From assembly GCA_050251775.1 (NCBI GenBank), contig JBFWMD010000012.1, positions 3,043 to 67,042 of the forward strand: a stretch of 64,000 nt of DNA, in the 5' to 3' direction. Position 1 is the first letter of the stretch; every line of letters begins with the position of its first letter. Positions 7,726-16,025 of this stretch are shown here, in pieces. The translations under genes were made by a program, and so were the position numbers. This DNA is from Paucidesulfovibrio sp050251775. Lineage in GTDB: Bacteria; Desulfobacterota; Desulfovibrionia; Desulfovibrionales; Desulfovibrionaceae. The notes beneath the pieces were generated by a model. It did no database searches and was not told the DNA's origin. It saw only the letters and a program-made list of their open reading frames with translations.

Positions 7726-8604
7726 TCACATTTGAACCAGGGTGCAGCCCTGGTTGCGCAAAAGTTCCAGCAGCCCCTGGCTGCCGATTACGTGCCCGGC
7801 GCCCACCACAATAAAATGAACCTTGCCGGAATTGAGATACCCAAGGATTTTTTGAGTCATGCTTCGGTTGCGCTGAAAATAAAGCTTTTCGTTCAGAGGT
7901 TTGAAAATCGCATTAAAGAGCGGACTGCCGAAAAGCAACTGTTCCAGGGCGGGCGCATCGCCCTGTTTCCAGATTTCCGCCATCCGGCGTGCCTGCGTGT
8001 CCAGGGTTCGCAACTGAAGCAGGGAAAAGCGCACGAACGCGTCCTGGTTGAGCTCTTCCAGATCGGCCAGCATTCTGAACTGCTCCTCCACCCCTTCCAG
8101 TTCGCGCACGGGCATGCCCCGCTCGTGCGCACGCTTTAGAAAGTGCAGGTCAATGCCGAGTTCAGGTCGAAAGCCCAGATGGACCATCTGTTCGGATTCC
8201 ATGGCCGTGAGCGCGTACCAGGGTCGAAAGCGGTCGAACCGGGTCCAGTCCTGCCCGGCACGCTGGAATGCGGCTTTGGCCTCGTCTGAGAGCGCTTGGC
8301 CCAGGTTCTGGCCGGCCGGGTATTGGGCCAACTCGCGCAGCAGCCGGATCATGCCCGCCGGGTCCTGGGTAATGTCCGCCTCCACCACCAGGGCCGCGCT
8401 TTTTTCGAAAGCCCGCTCCAGGGCGGGATCCAGCGGATAGAAACTCGCATCCGCGAAATGCATGGAACCCAGTAGGTAGGCCGTGCCGCCATGCCGCTCC
8501 ACGCGCCAGAGAAACCCGGCGGCCTGGGCGGGCAGGGTCGTGCCGAAGAGCAGGGCTGCGGCCAGAGCCGCGAGCAGAAGGCGTTTGCGATTTTCCAGGG
8601 GCAT
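7726..8604 (-). CDS. TraB/GumN family exported protein
   Basis: A 292-residue protein with a signal peptide (RKRLLLAALAAALLFGTTLPAQA). The family motifs GSMHFAD near the mature N-terminus and GAGHVIG near the C-terminus are present; these are conserved in the TraB/PrgY/GumN group, thought to be metalloprotease-like. Most members are unstudied. Its stop is 12 nt before the cyclase start, consistent with cotranscription. Confidence 0.88.
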   Translation of the reverse strand: MPLENRKRLLLAALAAALLFGTTLPAQAAGFLWRVERHGGTAYLLGSMHFADASFYPLDPALERAFEKSAALVVEADITQDPAGMIRLLRELAQYPAGQNLGQALSDEAKAAFQRAGQDWTRFDRFRPWYALTAMESEQMVHLGFRPELGIDLHFLKRAHERGMPVRELEGVEEQFRMLADLEELNQDAFVRFSLLQLRTLDTQARRMAEIWKQGDAPALEQLLFGSPLFNAIFKPLNEKLYFQRNRSMTQKILGYLNSGKVHFIVVGAGHVIGSQGLLELLRNQGCTLVQM

Positions 8605-8632
8605 GTTCGTGTCTGTCCTTTGCAGGTCGTGG

Positions 8633-9160
8633 TCAGACCGTGGTCAACTTGTGGATCAGGGCGGCGTGTTCGGGCCACTCCCGAAGCAGCGCGGCGCGGT
8701 TGCCGTGCGTGTAGTCCGCGTATTCAAACCCCGGCGAAACCGTGCAGCCGAGCAGCGCGAATTCCGACCCCGGTTCGAGGAGCGCGCCCTGCCAGACTCC
8801 GCGCGGCACAAGCACCTGGGGCCGCTGGCCCGCGAGCAGGTCCGGGCCGATGACGATTTCCCGGCCCTGGGCAGGGCCGGAATCCGGCCCGAGCTGGAGC
8901 ATGCGCACCGGGCCGCCCCAATAAAAATGGAAAATTTCGTCGCTCTCCAGCTTGTGCAACGCTGAAAACGTGCCGGGCGAGAGCAGATAGTAGATGGCCG
9001 TGCCAAAGCTGCGCGGACCGGAATAGCGTACAGGCAAAGCGGATGCGGACGGACCTTCGTCGCAACGGTAGGTCTCGGAAAAGTGGCCGCCTTCTTCCGG
9101 GTGGGGAGTCAATCGCAACAGCTCAATGATCTTCTGCGCGTTCAGTCCCTGGGTGTTCAT
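8633..9160 (-). CDS. Cupin (DUF985) family protein
   Basis: A 175-residue protein with AGGAAC before the ATG at 9160. The start LNAQKIIELLRLTPHPEEGGHF, then YYLLSPGTFSALHKLESDEIFHFYWG, is the double-stranded beta-helix signature of Cupin_5 (DUF985). Members resemble sugar epimerase or auxin-binding folds but lack an established reaction. It is probably first gene of the minus-strand operon leading to slyX. Confidence 0.9.
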   Translation of the reverse strand: MNTQGLNAQKIIELLRLTPHPEEGGHFSETYRCDEGPSASALPVRYSGPRSFGTAIYYLLSPGTFSALHKLESDEIFHFYWGGPVRMLQLGPDSGPAQGREIVIGPDLLAGQRPQVLVPRGVWQGALLEPGSEFALLGCTVSPGFEYADYTHGNRAALLREWPEHAALIHKLTTV

Positions 9161-9257
9161 GTTTGTTCCTGGTGGATGAGGGTCTTCGCGGACTGCGTCG
9201 CACAAGGATAGCAGAGCCAACCCTCCGGGGGAAGCCCGGCAAAAGCTCTGGTCCGGA

Positions 9258-9338
9258 AACCCTGTCAACAGGGCAAAAACGTCTTTTTACTTTCCAGTTT
9301 CGGGTGATTTTTATCCGGGCCCAAAAACCGGGGTTAGG
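9258..9338 (+). promoter_or_regulatory. 81-bp conserved element, copy 2 (upstream of tail locus)
   Basis: The second copy, with dyad CCCTGTCAACAGGG at 9260-9273, GTCTTTTT, an 18-nt variable spacer, ATTTTTATCC, and AAAAACCGGGGTTAG. It aligns without gaps to copies 1 and 3. It is 28 nt before the GTG start of the tail nozzle gene, so a transcription start would have to lie near the TTAG end. Confidence 0.82.
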
Positions 9339-9366
9339 CTCACGGCAAACCCAAGGAGGATTCGTC

Positions 9367-11469
9367 GTGAGCATTGTTACACCGGCATTGACCAATTTCA
9401 CCGCAGGAGAGATCAGCCCCCGGCTGGCCGGGCGCGTGGACCTCTCCAAGTACTACAACGGCTGCGAAACCCTGCTGAACTTTATTGTCCATCCCCATGG
9501 CGGAGCCACGCGCCGCAGCGGGCTGCGCTTTGTCTGCGAAGCCGCCAACCAGGACGTGGCCTCGCTGCTCGTGCCCTTTGAATACAACGCCGAGCAGTCG
9601 TATGTGCTGGAATTCAGCACGGACGCCGAGGGTCAGGGCCTGATGCGTGTTTTCGCGGACAGGGGACGCGTACTGGACCCGGAAACCGGGATCCAGGCCG
9701 CCCTTGCCACGCCCTACGAAGCGGAGGATCTGGAAGGACTCAAGTATGTGCAGTCCAACGACACCCTGATCCTGACGCATCCGTCCCATGCGCCGCGCAA
9801 GCTGACCCGCACGGATCACCACCTCTGGACCCTGGAGGAGATCGAATTCACCGGGCTGCCGGAAAAGTGGACCGAAGGCAACTGGCCGTCCACGGCTTGC
9901 TTTTTTGAGGAGCGACTCGTGCTGGCGGCCACGCCCCAACAACCCAACTCGCTCTGGTTTTCCCGCACAGGAGAATATTACGATTTCCGGATCAATACCC
10001 GGGAAGTTCCCCTGGACGACTGGGACGAAATGGAGGTGCGCAGCTCTGCGAATGCACGCGACGGCCGGGCCGGGCAGACCTTCGTGGTGCTCGACGGCGG
10101 GCGTTTCGAGAACGGTTCCGTGGTGCGCGGCCAGAACCCGGAAAAGGAAAAGCGATTTTTCCGCTACCAGGGCGAAGTGGAATTTCTGCCGGACGGTGCG
10201 GATTTGACCGTGACCTTTGCGGACACGCCCTCAGGAAACCAGGTGGAGAGCGTGCATACGTCAGAAGGGGAGCTGAACGGGGAATTCTGGAAAGCACTGG
10301 CCGTGGGCGACCGCATCGAAAACCCGGAAGCGGGCGAACCCCTGGCGGACGATGGGATTGAAATCACGCTTTCCGCTGCCCAGGCCAACGCCATCGAATT
10401 TCTGGCGCCCAAGGCCCGGCTCTGGATCGGAACCAGCGGAGGAGAGTGGACCGTGGGCGGCGCCTCGTCCAGCGAGGCGCTGAGCCCGTCAAGCATCAAG
10501 GCCGGACAGGAAGGAACCTGCGGGTCCTCCTCGACCCGACCGGAATCCGTGGCCTCGGCCAGCCTGTTCATTCAGCGTGCAGGCCGCAAAGTCCGGGAAA
10601 TGCGCTACAACTTTGATTCGGACGCCTACATTTCGCGCGATCTGACCATTCTTTCAGAACACATCACGGCTCCGTGCCTGAAGCAGCTGGCCTACGCCCA
10701 GGAACCGGATTCCCTGGTCTGGTGTCTGCGGGAGGACGGCGTGCTGCTTTCCCTGACCTACCAGCCGGACCAGGAGGTGCTGGCCTGGGGTCGCCATGAG
10801 ACCGAGGGGCAGGTGGAGCGCATCTGCACGGTTTACAACGGCGCGGCCCTTACAGACGAACTCTGGATCATTGTCCGCCGGAAAGTGGCCGGAGTCTGGA
10901 AGCGTTTCCTGGAATACCTTGATCCGACCTTTGAAAGCGGGGGTACGGCAGACGCCTATTTCCTGGATTCCGGGCTGACCTATGACGGGGAGCCGCTGGA
11001 ACGCTTGGAAGGACTGGCTCATCTGGCCGGGGAGAACATCAGCGTGCTCGCGGACGGGCTGGTCTATTCCAATGTGCCCGTGGACGCGGCGGGCGGAGTG
11101 GAGCTCGAACGGGCCGCGAGCCGTGTTCATGCCGGGTTGCCCTATGTTTCCGTATTGCGGCCCATGCGCGGGGAGGGCGGTTCGCAACGGGGCACGGCCC
11201 AGACCAAGACCAAGCGGCTGACCCAGGTTTCAGTGCGTTTCCATAATACGCTCGGCGGCGGCATTGGCCCGGACCAGGAACATCTGGAGCCGATTCACTA
11301 CCTCACGCCCTCGGCCCCGCTGGGGCAAGCCCTGCCGCTCTGGACCGGAGACAAGAAGGTCAAGTTTCCCAAGGGCTGGAGTGAGGACGGCCTGCTGACC
11401 ATCGTTCAGTCACAACCTCTGCCCATGACAGTGCTCATGGTCGTGCCGGAGGTGATCATTAACGAATAA
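9367..11469 (+). CDS. Podovirus tail nozzle / tail tubular protein B-like
   Basis: A 700-residue protein. The GTG start at 9367 is chosen because AAGGAGGA lies 6 nt upstream; the longer frame upstream runs through the 81-bp element. The N-terminus ALTNFTAGEISPRLAGRVDL followed by YYNGCETLLNFIVHPHGGATRRSGL is a hallmark of the large nozzle proteins of BPP-1-like podoviruses. These cap the tail and form the DNA exit channel. It opens locus B, and the following genes run in the same direction to a terminator. Confidence 0.88.
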   Translation: MSIVTPALTNFTAGEISPRLAGRVDLSKYYNGCETLLNFIVHPHGGATRRSGLRFVCEAANQDVASLLVPFEYNAEQSYVLEFSTDAEGQGLMRVFADRGRVLDPETGIQAALATPYEAEDLEGLKYVQSNDTLILTHPSHAPRKLTRTDHHLWTLEEIEFTGLPEKWTEGNWPSTACFFEERLVLAATPQQPNSLWFSRTGEYYDFRINTREVPLDDWDEMEVRSSANARDGRAGQTFVVLDGGRFENGSVVRGQNPEKEKRFFRYQGEVEFLPDGADLTVTFADTPSGNQVESVHTSEGELNGEFWKALAVGDRIENPEAGEPLADDGIEITLSAAQANAIEFLAPKARLWIGTSGGEWTVGGASSSEALSPSSIKAGQEGTCGSSSTRPESVASASLFIQRAGRKVREMRYNFDSDAYISRDLTILSEHITAPCLKQLAYAQEPDSLVWCLREDGVLLSLTYQPDQEVLAWGRHETEGQVERICTVYNGAALTDELWIIVRRKVAGVWKRFLEYLDPTFESGGTADAYFLDSGLTYDGEPLERLEGLAHLAGENISVLADGLVYSNVPVDAAGGVELERAASRVHAGLPYVSVLRPMRGEGGSQRGTAQTKTKRLTQVSVRFHNTLGGGIGPDQEHLEPIHYLTPSAPLGQALPLWTGDKKVKFPKGWSEDGLLTIVQSQPLPMTVLMVVPEVIINE

Positions 11470-11560
11470 AAATGTATAAGTTAACACAATAAAATTTAGA
11501 ACTAAAACGAATAATACAAGAAAATAATGCAAAAAAATTTGCAAAGTAAAACGGCGCATT
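11464..11560. other. AT-rich island inside the tail locus
   Basis: About 95 bp directly after the nozzle stop is almost entirely A and T, in sharp contrast to both flanking genes, and includes the short dyad GCAAAAAAATTTGC. It could hold an internal promoter for the next gene or be a recombination scar. Confidence 0.45.
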
Positions 11561-11595
11561 TCCGGCTGGTCCGGGGCGTGCCGAAAGGAGGTCAC

Positions 11596-12105
11596 ATGGG
11601 AGTGAGTGCGAAAGGAGTGAACGCCCTGCAAAGCGTGGGCGGGCTCGTCAGTGCGGTGAACGGCATGCGTTCGCAGCAGAGAGGATCGGAGAAGACGAAT
11701 GAATACGAACGCTTGGCTGTTCTCAGCGAGCAAGAGGCCGAGCGGCGGGCGAAAAGCAGGCGCGATGCGGCCTCGGATGAGCGGGACAAACTGCGCGCCC
11801 AGCAACGCAAGGTCCAGGCCCGGAACCGCACGGCGTGGGGGCGGTCCGGCGTGTCGCTTTCGTCCGGCTCACCCCTGGCGGTTATGCAGGGGCAGGCACT
11901 GGAGGACGAACAAGAGCAACTCGACGTTCTGGCCGCGGGAGACAAGGCCGCAAGCGCGGAACTCTCGTCCGGAAATACCGCCGCAAACCGCTACCGGAGC
12001 CAGGCCAAAGCGCTGCGAAACAGCGCGACGAGTGGATACGGCGCGAATGCGCTGGGGCTGGGCGGGTCGTTGCTTTCACGCGGCGGCAGAGTCTTCGACT
12101 TGTAG
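11596..12105 (+). CDS. Internal virion protein, gp14-like
   Basis: A 169-residue protein with AAAGGAGGT before its ATG. A short hydrophobic Gly-rich start is followed by a long charged helix (EQEAERRAKSRRDAASDERDKLRAQQRKVQARN), then GRSGVSLSSGSPLAVMQGQALEDE and a Gly/Ser-rich end with GLGGSLLSRG. The SGVSLSSGSPL-type segment is typical of podoviral internal core/ejection proteins in the gp14 position. The larger ejection proteins (gp15, gp16) are not found in the window. Confidence 0.7.
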   Translation: MGVSAKGVNALQSVGGLVSAVNGMRSQQRGSEKTNEYERLAVLSEQEAERRAKSRRDAASDERDKLRAQQRKVQARNRTAWGRSGVSLSSGSPLAVMQGQALEDEQEQLDVLAAGDKAASAELSSGNTAANRYRSQAKALRNSATSGYGANALGLGGSLLSRGGRVFDL

Positions 12106-12143
12106 AGCCTGTTCATGAACGTAGCGCCAAAAAAGGAGAAACC

Positions 12144-13418
12144 ATGACCATTGCTTCGGAACAATCCAAGATCATCTATCAGGGCAACGGCTCCACAAAG
12201 GAGTTTACCGTACCCTTCAGCTATGTGGCCGACGCGGACCTGGAGGTGCTGCTGCGCGGGTCGGACAACGTGGAACGTGTACTTGCCCCTGGATCCGACT
12301 ATGTCCTTGTGCGCTCCGGGGAGAGCGTGGGTGGAACCTGCGTGTTGACCCAGGCCCCGGAGGAGGGGGCCGTGCTGGCCATCCGCCGGGATCCGCCGAT
12401 CCTCCAGGAGACAGTATACGAGGAGGGTGTGCCGCTCTCGGCCAAGTCCAGGGAAAACGCTCTGGATCTGCTGACCATGATTGCCCAGTCCAACCGCGAA
12501 CGCATCGAACGCGCGCTGCTGCTGCCGGTGTCCAGCAACGGGGGAACGCCTGTGGTCCCGAACCCCAATCCGGGCGCGGTGCTTGCCTGGAACGAAAGCG
12601 GCAACCTGACCAACGGCCCCACGGTCGCGCAGATTGGGAGTGCTGCCAGCGCCGCGGCCACGGCCACAGCGGCGTCCGGACAGGCCCTGGCCGCGCGCGA
12701 AGCGGCCATGGCCGCCCGCACCGCTGCGGAAGCCGCTCGGGATGAAGCGGAAGCCATTGCAGGAGGGGAGCACAACAGCCTGGTGGCGCGCGACGCCGTG
12801 GACTGCCACCCCATGGCCGCCATTTCCGGACTGGACGCGGCCCTGGCGGACAAGGCCGGCGTCGAACATGCGCACGTCCTCGCGGACATCACCGATGCCG
12901 GAACCGCCGCTGGGCACGACGTGGGCACGGGGCCGGACGAGATTCCGACCAACGCCTTGGTGGTCGGCATACCCGTGGGAGCGAGCATCATCTGGGACGG
13001 GGACGCGCCCCCGAACGGATTCCTGGAGCGGGACGGCGCGGCCATTAGTCGCACTACCTACGCGGCCCTGTTCGGCGTCATCGGTACGCGCTTCGGGGTC
13101 GGGGACGGCTCAACCACCTTCAACCTTCCTGACAACCGGGGCGAATTCCTGCGCGGATGGGACCATGGGCGTGGCGTTGATCCGGATCGCGCCACACGAA
13201 CGAATCGTGGCGACGGAACTTCGGGCGACAATAATGGCACAAAGCAGAATGATGAATTCAAATCGCATACACACGTGTCTGGCTCCTACGGTGTTAGGTA
13301 TTTAGCGGAAGACAACCGCGCAACTCCAATCTATTCTTCAACAGCAACAACTGGCGCAACAGGCGGAAATGAAACCCGCCCGCGCAACGTCAACGTCATG
13401 TATTGCATCAGATATTAG
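12144..13418 (+). CDS. Tail fibre protein with T7-fibre N-terminus and collar domain
   Basis: A 424-residue protein; AAGGAGAA precedes the ATG. Residues 1-140 match the T7 tail-fibre attachment domain (SKIIYQGNGSTKEFTVPFSY, then DYVL and SRENALDLLTMIAQSNRERIERAL). Residues about 165-205 form an Ala/Glu-rich coiled coil. Near residue 285 begins a phage tail-collar domain with GASIIWDGDAPPNGFLERDG and FNLPDNRGEFLRGWDHGRG. The last 60 codons are AT-richer and end RPRNVNVMYCIRY. This would be the receptor-binding fibre. Confidence 0.9.
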   Translation: MTIASEQSKIIYQGNGSTKEFTVPFSYVADADLEVLLRGSDNVERVLAPGSDYVLVRSGESVGGTCVLTQAPEEGAVLAIRRDPPILQETVYEEGVPLSAKSRENALDLLTMIAQSNRERIERALLLPVSSNGGTPVVPNPNPGAVLAWNESGNLTNGPTVAQIGSAASAAATATAASGQALAAREAAMAARTAAEAARDEAEAIAGGEHNSLVARDAVDCHPMAAISGLDAALADKAGVEHAHVLADITDAGTAAGHDVGTGPDEIPTNALVVGIPVGASIIWDGDAPPNGFLERDGAAISRTTYAALFGVIGTRFGVGDGSTTFNLPDNRGEFLRGWDHGRGVDPDRATRTNRGDGTSGDNNGTKQNDEFKSHTHVSGSYGVRYLAEDNRATPIYSSTATTGATGGNETRPRNVNVMYCIRY

Positions 13419-13426
13419 GAGGCATT

Positions 13427-13927
13427 ATGCAAATATATCACTTCGACCAACAGAACGTGGAGTATCTTGGAGCGTCCCTGGCAAGGCCCAATCCACTGGA
13501 ACATGGGACGTTTCTGATTCCGGCCAACGCGACCATGGTAAACCCACCTGACACCGCAGCCGGTCGGGTGGCTTGCTGGAACGGCACGGCCTGGGTGCAG
13601 GTGGAAGACCATAGGGGCGTGGCCTATTGGCTGCCCGGCGATGAGTGGGACGCCCCGGCGCGGATCATGGAGGACCTGGGGCCACTGCCGGACGAGGCGT
13701 TGTTGGCCGCGCCGGAAAAGCCCGCATCTGTGCAGGCCGAGGAGAGGCGAGCGGAAATTCTCGTGGCTCTTGCCGCCCTGGACACGGCGGCCATCCGGCC
13801 CACGCGGGCCATCCTGGCGGCGCAACTCGCCGGGTCGGAGCCGGACGCGGCGGACACGGCCCGACTGGCGGAACTGGAAACGCAGGCCCAGGCGCTACGC
13901 ACGGAACTGGCCGGGCTGGAGGGATAG
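13427..13927 (+). CDS. Tail-fibre assembly-like protein
   Basis: A 166-residue protein starting 8 nt after the fibre stop with AGGAGG in between. The N-terminal 60 residues (Asn/Pro-rich, then WNGTAWVQVEDHRG) and the C-terminal helix with repeated RAEILVALAALDTAAIRP / AELETQAQALRTEL resemble small fibre-assembly or chaperone proteins encoded just after fibre genes. Position supports this more than sequence does. Confidence 0.65.
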   Translation: MQIYHFDQQNVEYLGASLARPNPLEHGTFLIPANATMVNPPDTAAGRVACWNGTAWVQVEDHRGVAYWLPGDEWDAPARIMEDLGPLPDEALLAAPEKPASVQAEERRAEILVALAALDTAAIRPTRAILAAQLAGSEPDAADTARLAELETQAQALRTELAGLEG

Positions 13928-13954
13928 CGGCCAGAATGCCGAGGAGGGCAACGG

Positions 13955-13976
13955 GGGAGGCTTCGGCCTCCCTTTT
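13955..13976 (+). terminator. Intrinsic terminator ending tail locus B
   Basis: GGGAGGC-TTCG-GCCTCCC-TTTT is a perfect 7-bp stem with a stable UUCG tetraloop and a T-run. It closes the unit 9367-13927. Confidence 0.9.
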
Positions 13977-14063
13977 GTTTATGTCCGGAACAGACGCGCG
14001 GTTTGCGAATCTTTGAATGAACGGCCCTTGCAGCAGCGGCTTTCCATGCGATAGAATGAAAGG

Positions 14064-15257
14064 ATGAAAAAGACATCGTGGTCCTTTTGCGCTTTGGGTT
14101 CATTTTTTTTCACGGTTCTGGTTCTCGGGACGCCGTTGGCAGAGGCCATCGAGCGCATGCCCGTGTCCGGCGCGGATCGGACCGCCGAGGCCCAGGCCGA
14201 GGCTGCCGTCTTTCCGTCGCTGCTCTCCTGCGTCCGCGTGGAAGGGCCGCTGGATTTCTGCGGCGAGTCAGTGCCGCTGGAGCTGGACGACGTGCGCGAG
14301 CGTCTGGAAAAGGAGCTGCTCGTGCTGCTTTGGGACCGGGCGCAGGTGATTTTGAACGCCAAACGGGCAGGTCGCTACTTTCCCTACATCGAGCAGCGCC
14401 TGGCCAAGCGCGGCATGCCCGACGACCTCAAGTACATCGCGGTCATTGAAAGCGCGCTCCGTCCGCATGCGGGTTCCCACCGGGGAGCCGTCGGCTACTG
14501 GCAGTTCATCCGGCCCACAGCCCAGAAATACGGACTGCGCGTGGACGGAAACATCGATGAACGGCGAAACATCTTCACCTCCACCGAGGCGGCTCTGGAT
14601 TTTCTCCAGGAACTGCACGCGGAATTCGGTTCCTGGGCCGTGGCCTGCGCCGCGTACAACATGGGCGAAAACGGCATGCGCAAACGCATCCGCACCCAGA
14701 GCGTGCAGGACTACTGGAGGCTCTACCTGCCGCTGGAGACCCAGGCCTACGTCTTTCGGGCCATGGCGGCCAAGATGATCCTTTCGGACCCGGCCCGGTA
14801 CGGATTTCGTTTCCAGGAGGAGGACTTCTACGCCGCGCCCGCCTTTGACCGCATCACCCTGACGCTGGAAAAGGACACGCCTCTGGCGGACATCGCTGCG
14901 GCGGCCGGGACCTACTACAAGGTGATCAAAGATCTGAACACCCAGATTCTCGGGGATGATCTCGAGCGCGGGTCGCATGTTCTGCTGCTGCCCAAAGGTG
15001 CGGCAAAGGGATTCGTGTCCAGGCTCAAGGGGGCCGCTTCACCGTCCGTGGCCGCATCCGGTTCGGTTCCCACGCCAGCGCGGGCCGTGCCGGACCCCTC
15101 CAAAAAGGAGCTGCGCACGTACGTGGTCAAGCCGGGAGACAACATCCATTCCATCGCCCGCAAACTCGGTGTGCCGCTCAAGGCGGTGCTGCGACCCAAC
15201 GGGCTGAAGTCGGACAGCATCATCCATCCCGGCCAGAGGCTGCTCGTCAGCGACTGA
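14064..15257 (+). CDS. Lytic transglycosylase with LysM domain (MltD-like)
   Basis: A 397-residue exported protein with signal peptide residues 1-29. The SLT domain shows the catalytic Glu in YIAVIESALRP, then GAVGYWQFIRPTA and CAAYNMGENG. A degenerate LysM-like stretch lies near residue 275, and a clear C-terminal LysM (TYVVKPGDNIHSIARKLGV...IHPGQRLLV) binds peptidoglycan. Such enzymes cleave glycan strands to anhydromuropeptides during wall remodelling. It directly follows the terminator of virion locus B; a link to particle release is only speculation. Confidence 0.92.
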   Translation: MKKTSWSFCALGSFFFTVLVLGTPLAEAIERMPVSGADRTAEAQAEAAVFPSLLSCVRVEGPLDFCGESVPLELDDVRERLEKELLVLLWDRAQVILNAKRAGRYFPYIEQRLAKRGMPDDLKYIAVIESALRPHAGSHRGAVGYWQFIRPTAQKYGLRVDGNIDERRNIFTSTEAALDFLQELHAEFGSWAVACAAYNMGENGMRKRIRTQSVQDYWRLYLPLETQAYVFRAMAAKMILSDPARYGFRFQEEDFYAAPAFDRITLTLEKDTPLADIAAAAGTYYKVIKDLNTQILGDDLERGSHVLLLPKGAAKGFVSRLKGAASPSVAASGSVPTPARAVPDPSKKELRTYVVKPGDNIHSIARKLGVPLKAVLRPNGLKSDSIIHPGQRLLVSD

Positions 15258-15284
15258 GCCTGCGCAGGTCTGTTCTGCGCGCGT

Positions 15285-15872
15285 TCAGCGCCGGTGTAAT
15301 TTGCGGAAACGGCGCGGAGTCATTTCCAGCCCGCCCTTGCTCCAAAATCCGGTCTTGTCGATCCGCGCCTGCCCCTCGGCCCGGGCGAGCCGTTGCGCGT
15401 GCTGTTCTTCCCGGTCATGGGCAATGGCCAGCGCCAGCCCTTGGAGCACCAGGATTTCGTTGAGCATCTTCCCGTCACTCCAGACATAGGCCAGCACGCG
15501 TCCATAGCGATCCGTGCGATGCGGGCCGTATTCCAGGTCCAGCACGCGGCCATTGCAGAAGCTCCGGCTCATGGTCCTGGCCACGTTGGAAAATTCCTGT
15601 CCCTTTTCCGGGCAGTCCACGCCGAGCAGACGGATCTGGAAGCGGCCATTGGACCGCCCGGCCCATTCCACCAACAGGGAATCGCCGTCGAGCGCGGTGA
15701 TGCAGTGAACCTGGTCGCGTGGCGCAGGCAGGTTGTCCTGGGCCTTGCATGTCGGAGTCAGCCAGAGGGCTCCGAGCGCCGCGACCAGGAGCAGAAGCGG
15801 GAGGAATTTCGAGCCGGACCGGGCGGATCGCGATACGGGGGGCCGTATAGGGAGAGGAGTTCGCGTTTGCAT
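15285..15872 (-). CDS. Exported thermonuclease (SNase-like)
   Basis: A 195-residue protein with a basic N-terminus and hydrophobic segment (residues 22-40). The SNase fold follows: DGDSLLVEW, IRLLGVDCPEKGQ (catalytic Arg/Glu), then HRTDRYGRVLAYVW with the second active Arg, and a Lys/Arg-rich tail. It would be a calcium-dependent nuclease acting in the periplasm or outside. It converges on the transglycosylase gene with 27 nt between. Confidence 0.9.
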   Translation of the reverse strand: MQTRTPLPIRPPVSRSARSGSKFLPLLLLVAALGALWLTPTCKAQDNLPAPRDQVHCITALDGDSLLVEWAGRSNGRFQIRLLGVDCPEKGQEFSNVARTMSRSFCNGRVLDLEYGPHRTDRYGRVLAYVWSDGKMLNEILVLQGLALAIAHDREEQHAQRLARAEGQARIDKTGFWSKGGLEMTPRRFRKLHRR

Positions 15873-16025
15873 GGCAGGAGCATACCTTTCCCGGTCCCGC
15901 CTGCCCAGGGTTCAAAGGGGGCAATCGTCCGCATGCCCTGTGGGTACGGGGGGAGGCCTGGATTGATAGCTTTCCGGGTTTGCGGTATTGCACAAAAAGA
16001 TAACCCACTTAATCGCGGAGATTCC

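Noticed and set aside
12144..13927. Diversity-generating retroelement, as in BPP-1
   Set aside because: No reverse transcriptase, accessory gene or template/variable repeat pair was found near the fibre gene.
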